From Perkinsus olseni (Eukaryota; Perkinsozoa; Perkinsida; Perkinsidae): a stretch of DNA of 64,000 nucleotides. The stretch spans positions 1 to 64,000 of the forward strand of contig JABANP010000228.1 of NCBI GenBank assembly GCA_013115135.1, read 5' to 3'. The first letter of the stretch is position 1, and each line of letters starts with the position of its first letter. Below, in pieces: positions 52,082 through 63,416 of the stretch. The notes under the pieces are model-generated. The model was not told the origin of the DNA, searched no databases, and saw only the letters and a program-made list of their open reading frames with translations. The position numbers and the translations under genes are program-made.

Positions 52082-53071
52082 TAAAGGGAGTTTCAAAACT
52101 TCGTGAACAACTTTGAACTTTTGAAATTTCTCAACGACCGACCGTACGAAACTGAAACTTTGTGAGCTTATTGTCAATATCGTGAGGAACGAACATGGCG
52201 AAAGTGGCATTTCCGTTCGTGCTCTCCAAGGCGTGACCGCCAGAAGAGCTCATCACGTCAGAAGGGCCGTGGAACACTGAAATTTTTCTCCTTCAGATTG
52301 ATCATGTCTAGGGGTTTCCGAGTCCGCTGATTAACGTGAGATAAGTTTCCAGTCTCGTTTCTCACCCCAATGCCTCTCAATCAACTCAAGCCAAGCGCAT
52401 CCCCACCAGCGTGAGATGAAACCGACAGGACATGGCATGCTCATTGGTCCCAAAGAGAGTCTTCATCGGATGATGACAATGATGATGATGCGATCGAAGA
52501 ATCTTCGATCTTCGACGAAGATTCGTCCTCGGAAGATTCTTCGCTGTCCGTTGAAGTGCACATCTGGCAGGCTGCAAGGCGGGAGAATCCGCGCAGATTG
52601 GTCACCGAGTGGAAGACCCGGGGCGAATCTTCGTCGAAGATCGAAGATTCTTCGATCGCATCATCATCATTGTCATCATCCGGTGAAGACTCTCTTTTTT
52701 GAGACCAATGAGCATGCCGTGTCCTGTCGGTTTCATCTCACGCTGGTGGGGATGCGCTCGGCTTGAGTTGATTGAGAGGCATTGGGGTGAGAAACGAGAC
52801 TGGAAACTTATCTCACGTTAATCAGCGGACTCGGAAACCCCTAGACATGATCAGTTCGAAGGAGAAAAAATTTCAGTGTTCCACGGCCCTTCTGACGTGA
52901 TGAGCTCTTCTGGCGGTCACGCCTTGGAGAGCACGAACGGAAATGCCACTTTCGCCATGTTCGTTCCTCACGATATTGACAATAAGCTCACAAAGTTTCA
53001 GTTTCGTACGGTCGGTCGTTGAGAAATTTCAAAAGTTCAAAGTTGTTCACGAAGTTTTGAAACTCCCTTTA
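52082..53071. mobile_element. 990-bp foldback (long inverted repeat) element
   Basis: Left arm 52082 to about 52528 and right arm about 52622 to 53071 are reverse complements with only a few percent mismatch and small indels. The central spacer is about 90 bp. Ends read TAAAGGGAGTTTC and GAAACTCCCTTTA. No transposase frame exists; mirror-image frames in the arms are a consequence of the palindrome. No clear target-site duplication was found (CTTA before, CATA after). It is most likely a non-autonomous foldback or MITE-like DNA element, or a recent palindromic duplication. Transcribed, it would fold into a long double-stranded RNA. Confidence 0.9.
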
Positions 53072-53733
53072 CATAGTGCTGTCCTGGTATGGTCGCCATG
53101 TCTCTTAGGGGTCTAAGGGCTGAGCCCTCCCTCTGGGCCCTAAGTGAAGGGAGTTCGCCGCGTACCGGAAAGACCGGAAACACAACGTGTCGCACAGAGC
53201 AGACAGAAGTACTTGAAGTACCACCGGAGCACGGCGCTCCACGTTGAATGGAAAAGAGGCAGGGTGGTTCATTTGTGTGGCCTCTACACGATTGCAAGTT
53301 GCAGCCCGAAGCTAAGCAGTAAAACCGAATACCGATCACTGCCGATACAGGTGTCAGTATCGCCATAGTGGAATATCAGCAGCCTGCATCGATGGCAAAG
53401 CCATCGGCCTCCGGCTAGCGGCAACTGCGCCGCATGACTTACATCTTGCCGCCGAAGTCTGGGCCAGACTGTCTGGTGGTGAGTTGGTTTAGCTCAGCTA
53501 CTGATGGCTTCATCATTGATGGTCTCGGGTTTTCAGAGGTTATCTTTCCCGTACTTCCGTCTTCATTGTGAACCGCGGGAACCGGCGCTGCATGGTCAGA
53601 AAGGCGAGAACAGCGAAGTAGACAAGTTCTCACCGGGCGTAGGAGTGGAGACAACGGCGAAAGCGGCGTGCGTGTCCTCAGGGCAGCTGGGCGGGTACGT
53701 TGGGGATTCATCCAGCTTTAACTTCAACATAAG
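53072..53733. other. Spacer upstream of the protease gene
   Basis: At 53289-53323 GCAAGTTGCAGCCCGAAGCT and GCTAAGCAG recall the internal control region of 5S rRNA, but a full 5S fold is not apparent. No gene supported. Confidence 0.35.
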
Positions 53734-55277
53734 ATGCACTCCCTCGTTGTGCTCATCTCATGTGTTCTGCTCTCAGCCGGCGACGATATCGACGAGGCTT
53801 ATGAGCAGTACAAACAGGAGTGAGTTCCATTCCGTAGCTGATGACCTACACTACGCCCTCTACAGATATCATCTCCACTTCAACTCCTCAGAAGATGCGT
53901 TTAGGAGAGGCATTTTCGCAGAAAGCTATGCTCGCATAGTCGAAGTCAATGGGCGCAACGGTGTTATCATTAACTGCTTCTGAGGATTGAGGAGCGTTGC
54001 TGCCTTAGGCTTGTCATATAAACTAGGAATCACCGAGTTCGCCGCGATGACTGATGAGGAGTTCAGCAACCTGCTCGTTTGCAAGGACTCTATCTCACCT
54101 CCAGTCGCCAGGATTATCGATCCTCTTTCCGAAGAGGGTGAGGATGAGTTTGTGAGAAGCCTTTGTCTAGTTATGACGAGTTCAAAGGTATCCGTCACAA
54201 GAATAGACTGAGAGTCTTGGCTCCACCCAAGGCTGTGGATTGGCGGAGTGCCGGCGCGGTGGCTCCTGTTCGCAAACAGAATGGCTGTGGCAGCTGCTAC
54301 GCTATGGCGGCTACCGGTGAGTGTTCTCGTTATCCCTTGCTAGTAGTCGCTGGTTAACTTTTACAGAGGCTACTGAAGGCATCCTCCAGATCAAGACGAA
54401 GAAGCTGGTCCCGTTGTCAGTACAACAAATAGTCGACTGCAGCTCCTCCTCCCCCTTCGGAAATGAGTGCGTGGCTGGTTTCCGTTGAGCTTCTCTTCGA
54501 GAAGCTTCTCATTCCATTTAGCGGCTGCAAGGGAGGCTTCCAAGTGAATTCGTATTACTACATCGAGGAGAGAGGTATTGTGTCGGAGTCCTCCTACCCC
54601 TACGTCGCAGCAGCTGGGGCTTGCAAGACAAACATAACTAGGGATGTTCACAAGCAGTGTGTACGGGTAAGCTTCCTCGAAATGTCACTCCGTGGAGCAT
54701 CCTATATTCAGCCCGGCGATTTGCTGGGTTGGTGGCCTATCAAGGAAGGCGACATCGAGGAGATGATGGAAGGCGTCGCTAAACAGCCAGTGTCTGCGAT
54801 TATCGATGCCAATCCTGCGGACTTCAAACTTTACAGGAGTGGAATTTACGAATGTGAGCCTTACTTGCCGATCGGAAATTTGATGACAGCCCAATCATCC
54901 TGCGCCATAAGTATGGGTGGATTCGATTAACCAACTTTTGCTTCAGCCGAGTACTGCGATTCTGCCACAATTTCACACAGCATCCTCATCACTGGGTATG
55001 GAACGGATGAGAAGCCCTTGAAGTAGGTTTGGTCGCTTCAGTTTTTTGCCCTACTCCGTTCTTTCCGCAGTTACTGGGAGTTCAAAAACTCCTGGGGTAC
55101 TGGGTGGGGGATGGGGGGGTACGGACGAATGATTCGCGGGGAGGGCGGTGAAGGTGAGTGCTTCTGCGCTACGAAATTCACTGGTATCTTCCGCCTCTAG
55201 GTGAATGCGGCATCTTGAAGCAGGCTTACTATCCCCTCCTGGCCGAGGAACTCGAGCCGGGCGAGCAGTGCGTGTGA
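53734..55277 (+). CDS. Papain-type (C1A) cysteine protease precursor
   Basis: Secreted or lysosomal cysteine endopeptidase with signal peptide and inhibitory prodomain. The first exon encodes MHSLVVLISCVLLSAGDD. An I29-type prodomain follows (AYEQYKQEYHLHFNSSEDAF, GIFAESYARIVEVN, YKLGITEFAAMTDEEFSNLL). The mature enzyme starts near PKAVDWRSAGAVAPVRKQ, with active-site cysteine in NGCGSCYAMAAT, LSVQQIVDCS, GCKGGF, catalytic histidine in SHSILITGYG and asparagine in YWEFKNSWGTGWG, and a stop after GEQCV. About nine exons with GT-AG introns. Catalytic residues are all present. A truncated inverted copy lies 3 kb away, with a foldback element between them. Confidence 0.9.
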
Positions 55278-58200
55278 TCATCGTATTATAACACAGATGT
55301 AGCTCTATGGAACCCGAATGATGACTGCTCGAAAGCTACCCTACTTTTTCAAACTCGGACTACTAAAAGAATATTTCTACCAGAATGATGGTTTGAAATT
55401 CTTAAAGGATTTCAGAGGATACTTTCCTTCTTGATTTTTCGGCCTGTTCAGTCGTTGAGCTAAGATCGGCAAATGCTCCCTCGGTTGATCGAACAGTGTA
55501 GTGACTCTCACCGGTCAGAGCAGTTGTGTTATGAAAATCACCAGATAGAAACATCTATTACTCGTTGCTCGGCCATAAGTTCTCACTCAACACCCGTGTA
55601 TCTGGGAGGTGTCGAGGCCCGTAAGATGAGCAGACAGGGCAAACACAGTGACTTCGGTGAGAAAGGCGTGAATTATAGAAGACGCCTCCATCCACTGCCA
55701 GCGACAACCGAATCATTTGTGGTTCCATCAGGCGATGCTTATTACCACAATTTACTGAACGTTGTTGAGATGATCTCAATGAGATCAAACAGGTCACGCG
55801 CGAATGACTTCACAGAGGATTCAAGAGAAACCTAATTCGAGGACGTGCCCCGGTAGCAGTTTTTCATCCGAAAATCATCAACTCGACTCGTCCAGCTCTG
55901 CCGATCGGATCTCCGGCCAATGACCTCGGGCTTTCCAGTGGGTGGCACCCACCAACAGCTGGGGATTGCCGCGCGGGCGATCGAGCCACGGATCAATGTT
56001 TGCACTACTCTACACTACTCAGGCTTCAGTCTCAAGGCTTGAGATAAGAGATATCACCAAGCTTCGTAGCGATATCGCTCACCAGATGGTGTGCGATGGT
56101 GACAACATCGCCTGCCGCGATCCGTTCCCCATGAGTCCTTGAGCTCCCAGTACCAACCGAAAGAGCGCAAAGCCTGTGACTGTGTGAACACACAACCGGG
56201 TTGTTTGCTCACACAGTCACTGGTCAACTCACACAGAGTCAACATTGTTGACTCAACAAGGGTTGCAGTTACGGTTCCTGTAGTACTCATCGATGACTGA
56301 ACCAAATTCCAATGAATCCGAATTCAGCGAAATGTGAAGGCTCGCAAAAAGCCATACCCACGATTCGTCAATAGCCGCTATTGACTAGCGCAACCAGAGA
56401 ATGTTGCTGAAATCGTGCCCAGTCGGCGACTGGCAGTCGCAAATGGCACTAACATGTTGAATAGGTGTATTCTTAGTCAGTGAGTTACCGCGGCTCTGTC
56501 CGCCCTCACTTGGCTGAACGCGATGCGCAGGAAGCTATAAAAGCCTTTTACTAAAAGGAGAATTGTGAGCATGTAGAGTCTACATTGTAGACCGCCACTG
56601 TCCGACGGTGGGACTCACAATATCTGTAGACCTCGTGGCCGACTGTACCTGCGAAGAAACGCAGCGTTTCTGTTATTCTGTGTTTGCAGCGTTTGAATCG
56701 CTGCACAGTATAACAGATTTACGACTCACCCATACAACCCTCATCTTGAAGTCTACATACTCTTCCGAAGCCTTCGGTCCGAACTTGGTGATAATGATGA
56801 TTATTATGTACCACATCTCGACCATATCTGAACTGAGTTGCTTCAAATTGAATTCTTGAGTTACATTATATAACTCTCCCTCTTGAATCAACTTCATTCA
56901 GATAACAGAGCTAAATTCGTATCATGAAACAATTTTCGACTGACAATTCTCACTGAGAATTTCTCAGTATCTGAGGAGGTAGGCTTCCATGTTTATCCCG
57001 TTGTCAGAAGTCAATACTCCTTCGACGACCGCAAGACAACACGAATCCTCGTGATGGAATGAAACTGCTAACAATAACGCTATATGGTAGCCATCGGGGT
57101 AGTTTCAGTTCAATATTATCGGTGAATGATACCGGCAGTCTAGACTGGAGTGTGCTCAGTGAGACCTCGTGAAAGCACGGAAACCTTCTGCCCAGATAGC
57201 GTGCTCAGTAACACTGAGTCAATATACTGTACTTTCGATGATCAAACTCCATCACTGCGCATTGGGCAATAGTTCTGTAGGATCCTACGAAATCCCGAAT
57301 GGGGTTTCCCGATCTCGACTACCCGGATGCTTGTGGATTTTTTCGCCTCACCAATGGGCATTCTCGCCTCACGAAGTCACAAATACGGATATATCCGGTC
57401 GCCATAACCAAATATCCAGACCGAACCGACGAGTGGAGCTCGGAGTTCGATGAGCATTTAATTACCCCAGACTCTCGGGACGAGAAGATTAGGGTCCGAC
57501 TTGATGCTCGTGACTGGTGAACTCCGGGCCGGAATTTCCGGCAGCATCTCACAACTTTGGGTGGCGACCAGGGAGTCGAAATGAAGATCCTAAGGGTGTG
57601 AATGTTACTCTATCACATCCCACTGCGGAATGGCATCTCAAGGACAGCTAAATTAACTCTCCCGACCGTGCCTCCGTTCACGAAGTCTGCGGAATCATCA
57701 GGATTCCACGCCATAGAGTTATGAATGATTCATAACTCGATTCATAATGAATCAAAAAGTCCATGGAGGAAATCGATGTCGTCTGCTGCCGCAAAAAGTT
57801 GCTGCCCGTACCACGATAAATCACGATAAGAGGTCATGGGCTATGGCTCATGGCGTTCTTCAACATTGCAAAGCTACTGCGAAAAGTTTCAGGGAGGCCC
57901 ACGGTAGGCCGCACACTCCAGCAAGAATATACAGTCGACCACCTTTGATAAACCTCAACATTGTGACCTACAAACTTTTCAATTCAGTGAGGCTAATCGG
58001 AAGAGGAATATCGAAAGAAGTATTACTTGCCGGTGAGGATAGAGCACCTCCAACGATAGCACCTCCGGAACAACTCGTCTTAGGTCATGAGTGTGGGAAT
58101 TTGACGTATTCTGTCCCTAATCATAGGCTTGATCCTAGCTGGATCATCCAACCCTAATCTGAATAGGCAGTTTCCATTTGATGCAGCACACCGTGTCCTG

Positions 58201-59338
58201 CACACTGTAAGCCTTTCGATCAGCTATCATAACGCATGAATCTATGAGTTGATCTCCCCGTTCATGTAAGACTTCGTTTGGCATATTACCAGAGTTTGAC
58301 AGCCGTGCTCCCCAGCATCCAAGTCAATGTCGCTGATGAATCGCAGTGTGTCACTTGCGCTAACTCTCTCAAACACCGCAGGCTGATTCCGGCTGCGTTC
58401 AGCACGGATTCAATATCATAACGCGCTGTCGCCTGCATTCCTATTGCTAGTGTTGCACTATCTGTCTTATGCTTTCCACTATCCTACCAAATTGGTTTGT
58501 CCACTATTGCATAGTGGAAAGCCCAAGGTTTGTCCTGATTCAGGACTCCTGAAGAATTGTAGAACGGTCGTAATGAGTGTAGTGTCGTCGGGGCATGAGT
58601 GTACAGTGGGGTTCGTCCAGGACGAATGAGGATTAGAGCAGGGAGCTTCGTGAGGATGGGTTCGAAACTCGCCCACGTACGAAGTGTTGTCTCGAGTCGA
58701 GACTCTCGACTCGGATCTGTAGTATCCTCTTCGATCCGTATGTTCGATGGCAGATTCTTCGGTCCATTGAAACAGAATTATGCGAGGACATAACCTCTAG
58801 ATTCTCGGGGAAAGCTTTTGATCCGTGAATAGAGAAAGAACAGTCGGTCCATGTAAACGACCATGTAATGTAAACATGTTCATGTATCATGTAAATCAAG
58901 AGGGCTTCCCTCGAGTAAACATGGGTGAAACTCCTGTGTGTGCCGCCTCTCTAGGTCGAGCTCGCCATTCATTTCCGGACTTACTAAGTCCTTAGTGCAG
59001 AAATGAGATTATCGTCTGCGGCAGACGGTCTGCCACCCTGAGTGGGTCTCATGCTGCACGTGCTCCCATGGTTGAGCAAATTCGGCAGCTCCGATGGTAC
59101 CATAGATTCAATCGCACAATACGCTGTTGATCGCATTTTCTGGCGCTATCACCAATCATTGGCTATCTCAAAGTTTGTCCAGAAGAATTGGAAAACGCTC
59201 TCCATCAGGCGAGAGCCCTCAACACGAAGCCGGTTCGGTGAGCTCAGAATGGCATGCTAGCGAGGGAAACGAAGCTGCGGGAACCAAAGTGACAGTTAGT
59301 AAAGAGCACTGCGGCTGACTATTATTATGGCAGGTACT
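55278..59338. other. 4-kb gene-poor region
   Basis: Two plus-strand frames (57299-57520, with YPDACGFFRLTNGHSRLTK, and 57747-58157) are long for their context but have no motif, start context or splice partner I can defend. Otherwise no feature seen. Confidence 0.4.
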
Positions 59339-59772
59339 CCAGACGGGCGCTAATTTTCCTCTCATCGGCGCTAAACTTTCTCTGCTAGGCGCTATTCTTT
59401 CTCACATTGGCGCTAATTTCTTCGGCCTCGGATATAAATATAAGGAAGTCTAGTAAGTTAACACGGCTGTAGAGCGAGCGTGTTCGTAGCTCGATGTAAG
59501 GCTGGTTGGCGTTTAAAAAGAAGACCAAGACCTAGTGGAGTACTGACCGTAACCCCCGACAACCCGAAGCCCGACTCAGGTCGCCCCTCGGGCGACCTTC
59601 ACCTAAAACCCGAAGGCCGCGCAGTGTAAGGGGTCAGTAGTGTGAGGCGAGCTCCAAAGCCATCCTCAGGATATCGGAAGCCCTCAGAAAAATGGAATCG
59701 CCCAACATTAAAAAGAATAGCGCCAATGAGAGAAAAAATAGCGCCAAGCAGAGGTTTAGCGCCGATTAGTCT
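59339..59772. repeat. Inverted-repeat element with GGCGCTAA arms
   Basis: Left arm about 59349-59414 and right arm about 59705-59772 are inverted, diverged copies built from repeated GGCGCTAA/TTAGCGCC blocks separated by TTTCTCTC-type spacers. The interior of about 290 bp has no coding frame. A tRNA-like segment directly follows the right arm. Confidence 0.75.
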
Positions 59773-59779
59773 CCCAGCA

Positions 59780-59824
59780 TGAGCTGCGCACCCAGGTTCG
59801 ATCCCAGGTTGGGGCAATTTTCAG
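59780..59824 (+). repeat. tRNA 3'-half-like segment followed by an acceptor-like CAG
   Basis: CACCCAGGTTCGATCCCAGG is a good T-arm; then TTGGGGCA and ATTTTCAG, the same tail layout as at 7958 and 43420. Confidence 0.65.
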
Positions 59825-60170
59825 TCAATAATTTCGTGGTTCGGCTGGTTGCTCGTTGTCAAACCATGAGCACACTTTTAAACACGATTGAGTTGTGACT
59901 CGCTTCTCAACGATTGATTAGCTCTGCTGCTTTGCGTGGCGGCGCCGTGCGTCTTGCTGGATGAAGCTGATAAATGTTTTACATGCGGTTCTTAAATTCT
60001 ATCATAGCCGATGTGCATAATCTCGCTTCCACGAGAAAAAAATTCTTTTTTCCAGAAAAAAATTTCCTTGAGAATAAGTATTAGACACTCTTTCACTCAG
60101 CCTCTCTTTTCCTCAGCATTTTCCTTGTATCTTTGATTACTCTCTTCCAATACCACCAGTGTGAATACTA

Positions 60171-63100
60171 ATGTACGGCTTATCGAACACTGTTGTTATG
60201 GCGGTCACGTGGCTGCTGCTGCTGTTAATGGTATGTGGAGCTGACGCGGTAAGTAGCCGAGTAGACACCATCGGGTCAGCAGTCATTTCCACTGAATTTG
60301 ATGTTCTTCCGTATTTCGTCGTCTGAGATTCCCGTTCGACAAGGTTTTTCAACCGTCAATGAAAATCGGGCCGCAGCGTGGAGCTTATTACAGTACCTTG
60401 GGCACGTGAAAAGACCGTCTTTGTTTATCGTCTGATTGCTGCAATTTGTGGTATGTGAAAGTGGACATGTAAAGTTCAGTAGAATAAAAGCGTTTCTGCT
60501 TTCATGGGGGGAGTGCTCATCGCCTGATTATTACTATTTCGTTGTGTATGGAACTGGACGTGTAATTTTCAGTAGCATAATAGCAGTGGTTGTTCCCTGG
60601 GAGGACGCTCTTATGTAGAGCACATCTGAGGAACAGCAGCGGGAATACTTGGTCGAATGAATCACGAAAATCACACCTTCACGAAAAATGTTGGTGCTAG
60701 TTCGTGTCGCGTTCAACACGCTAATTTGACGCTTGGAAGATCCTCGGCAGCCTTGTGCTGCCTTCCTCGTTACAGTTCCAGGAGCTACTGTCATCTTAGG
60801 GGCATAGCAGGAAGCAATGTCATCATGTGAAGAGCGAATTCGTGTGCCGTTTCGTTGTTCGTGTCTAGGGCAGCGCAGTACGCTTTGTTCAGGCGGAAGA
60901 GGCAGCCGCTGGTGGAGGGTCGTCGCCGGTGAACGACAAGTCGGGTGAACTGGATGGGGGTATCCTGGTCTACAACGATCTTGCCCACCGTGATGTGCTT
61001 TGCCGTTATATTCAGAGTAATGGGGGGTGGTTTTTTCATAGGGTAATTTTGGTCGTGTCCAGTCCCGGCGGACGCCAGACGCATCCGAGCCACGGCTGCT
61101 GTCATCGGGCTGACCGGCAATCCTAATTTATTCGCCGGATTTGATGAACAGAAGTTGCGTGATAGAATTTACAAGGAGGCCGCCCCGACCAACCAGGGAG
61201 GTTATCATATGATACACGATACGTAATATTGGGGAATTTCGTTGCGCGTGACGGCTTATTGGGGCGGCGGTCATGGCTGCAGGTACTTCGTGCCAAAGTC
61301 GTCGGATGGCCGCTTTTATCTCTGCGTGACGACCTTTGCTACCCAGGGAACTGATTTTGTAAGGAATGGACAGAAGTGTCGCTGCGGAGAATCGAACTAA
61401 GGACCTTTGGGTTACGAGGTCAGGTGCTCACTGGAGTGGTCTCGAATGCTGCTGAGTTTGGAGTGGAACCTGTGATGCCGCTGCTAATGGAGTACCCTAC
61501 TGTGCAGAGTGTCGAGGCATTCGGCCGACACCGGGAGTATCGGGTACTAAGGGATGGACTGTCTCACCGCCTAGCGCGCCGTACACATAGCGCGTATATT
61601 GATGCTGGATTGAGAGCTTTCCAAGTGTGGCCCTACTGAGGGCTCTAGCACGGGAGTGCTTCTCGTGACTTGCGTGGTGATGGCGTAATAATTTCAAGAA
61701 TAGCCGACTAATAAACATCGTAGCGAGGATTAGTATCGTGTCCGGTTGGTGATACGCGTAAGTGTCACACTACTTTGGGTGGTCAGGTGGTTCTGCCCAA
61801 CGCGCCGGAGACGAGCGACGGCGCCGTCCCTCCTGTCACCATCACAGTAGCACAGATAGTTGGAGAGACCGATCTAATGGTAGTAGTAGAGTGAGTTGCG
61901 ATTTGCGATTGGAGTGGTATGATAGGTGCACGCCTGTGGTAGTGAGCAGTCATTGGCCGTGTCCGCTGTTGATGGCCCGGACACGGTGACGATTACGAAT
62001 GAACAGCTCACCGGTGCTGGACTCGGACCGGGCTCGGAGCTCTGTGTTGTTGTTAAGACTAATAAGCTCTTCGCCAGTGCTTCTACGTAGGAGGGGTTTC
62101 GTGGCGCGGTGACGAATTTTGTGGCGCGGTGACAGGTTCTGGCTGGTTGTTTCGCAGAGTCCACAGGGGCCTTTCGTTATGCAGAGCTTGCCGATGTATG
62201 CGGTGATACCAGGAAAGGGATCACAGCGGGTGAGGAAGTTCCGCACCTATTTCAATAAGGGTAATCCAAAGGTCCCCGGATCGATCCCTGGTGAACGTAG
62301 TTTGTAGGTACTGATCTCACAATAACTGCCAATCCGGTGTCGGCTAATGCGGTGAAGGAAGCGGCCAGTAGACCTGGGGAGGTCCAGGTAGTTAGTGGCG
62401 CATCTTTTGTTCCGTCTGGTACCACCTCAACCTCGTGGAATCATCATGAAATTATTGTATTATCATATGACTTGCAGGATACTGATAAATCTCAGTATAA
62501 ACAATGCGTTTCCATGTCATAGCGCGGCCGTGTACCTTGCATTACCACCTGGCGCGTATCTTACTAGCATGGACTTTATTTGTATCTTACTATGATCGAC
62601 CTTGTTGCTATCTTACTACGATGAAATCCGCTGACAGTAGCTCTATTTCAGTCGGGATCTCTACCGCACATCGTAGCGGACACGACGCCCACCGGTCAAA
62701 CGTGGAAGGACCACGGCGACGGTCACATCGCCATCGATAAGTCCAGCCTGGACGGCCACGCTGGCCAGGGCGAAATAGTCTACGTATCGGTCACGCCACC
62801 TAACGATTGGCATGAGAATTCTGAGATGCCTTTCGAGCTCACAGTCACGACAAGTGAGTCGGGTGGGGAGGTTGTTGGGGTGGAACTCAGCGGATTTTCT
62901 TTGCTGGTATGACGCTAGGAAATGCAAACAGCAGCGATGGCAGTTGGGGGTATTGAAAATCTTTATAGTGAGCGCGGTGATAAGATTCAGTTGAAAGAGC
63001 TATGCAGTTCTAGGGGGAGTATCTTATGGTACTAAGGTGAAGTGGTTATTGAGACAGTAGTGATGGGAACTGGGGATATTGAAAAAATCTTCATAGTGAG

Positions 63101-63416
63101 CGCAATGGTTAAACCCAGTTGAAAGAGCTATGCAGTTCTAGGTGGAGTATCTTATGGTACTAAGGTGAAGTGGTTATTGAGACAGTAGTGATGGGTACTG
63201 GGGATATTGAAAATCTTCATAGTGAGTGCAATGGTTAAACCCAGTGGTGAGAGCTAGGCGGCTCTGTGGGAGGGTATCTTGGTACTCTTGCGATTGATGG
63301 GTCAACCTCCGTCGTGCATTTGTCCATGTTCAGGTAGCACGGTCAGAGATCTACAGGATGGCAAGCCGACCACTGTGACCATCAGTGACTCGAGAAAGTT
63401 CCGGGATTTCCGGTAG
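60171..63416 (+). CDS. Secreted beta-rich multi-exon protein, lineage-specific
   Basis: The first exon 60171-60248 encodes a signal peptide (MAVTWLLLLLMVCGADA) before a GTAAGT donor. Later plus-strand exons have similar character: RIRATAAVIGLTGNPNLFAG near 61085, RYFVPKSSDGRFYLCVTTFA near 61280, PPVTITVAQIVGETDLMVVV near 61830, DTVTITNEQLTGAGLGPGSE near 61985, STGAFRYAELADVCGDTRKG before the intron 62230-62307, LTITANPVSANAVKEAASRP after it, then IVYVSVTPPNDWHENSEMPF near 62790 and TTVTISDSRKFRDFR at the end. The VTIT/TVTI pattern recurs as if built from repeated beta domains. Exons between 60249 and 61070 are not resolved. A minus-strand frame at 60791-61120 also looks coding and competes with this model. 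Confidence 0.5.
60438..60617. repeat. Diverged tandem duplication, about 100 bp
   Basis: TATGTGAAAGTGGACATGTA at about 60451 is paired with TATGGAACTGGACGTGTAAT at about 60547, and both are followed by a FRAME-like stretch TTCAGTAG and a GAGTGCTC/GGACGCTC end. Lies in an unresolved intron of the secreted gene. Confidence 0.55.
61378..61430 (-). repeat. tRNA 3'-half-like segment (antisense in secreted gene)
   Basis: Minus strand: CTGACCTCGTAACCCAAAGG, then TCCTTAGTTCGATTCTCCGC. It resembles an anticodon loop with CGT and a T-arm, with an acceptor-like end; stems are incomplete. Confidence 0.6.
62230..62307 (+). repeat. 78-nt intron carrying a tRNA 3'-half-like segment (sense)
   Basis: Borders GTGAGG and TTTGTAG. 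Inside is AAAGGTCCCCGGATCGATCC, then CTGGTGAACG as acceptor-like end. Confidence 0.65.
62952..63290. repeat. Tandem repeat, 126-127 bp unit, about 2.6 copies
   Basis: ATTGAAAATCTTYATAGTGA recurs at 62952, 63078 and about 63205, with shared GCTATGCAGTTCTAG and GTATCTTATGGTACT blocks. The third copy is more diverged. Lies before the last inferred exon of the secreted gene. Confidence 0.85.

Noticed and set aside
52416..52766. Histidine/methionine-rich frame across the foldback centre
   Set aside because: It reads through the palindrome and its peptide is a mirror by-product of ATG/CAT repeats in the arms; no family resemblance.
57747..58157. 136-codon plus-strand frame
   Set aside because: No domain, no signal or splice partner, in a long gene-poor region; kept only as a remark.
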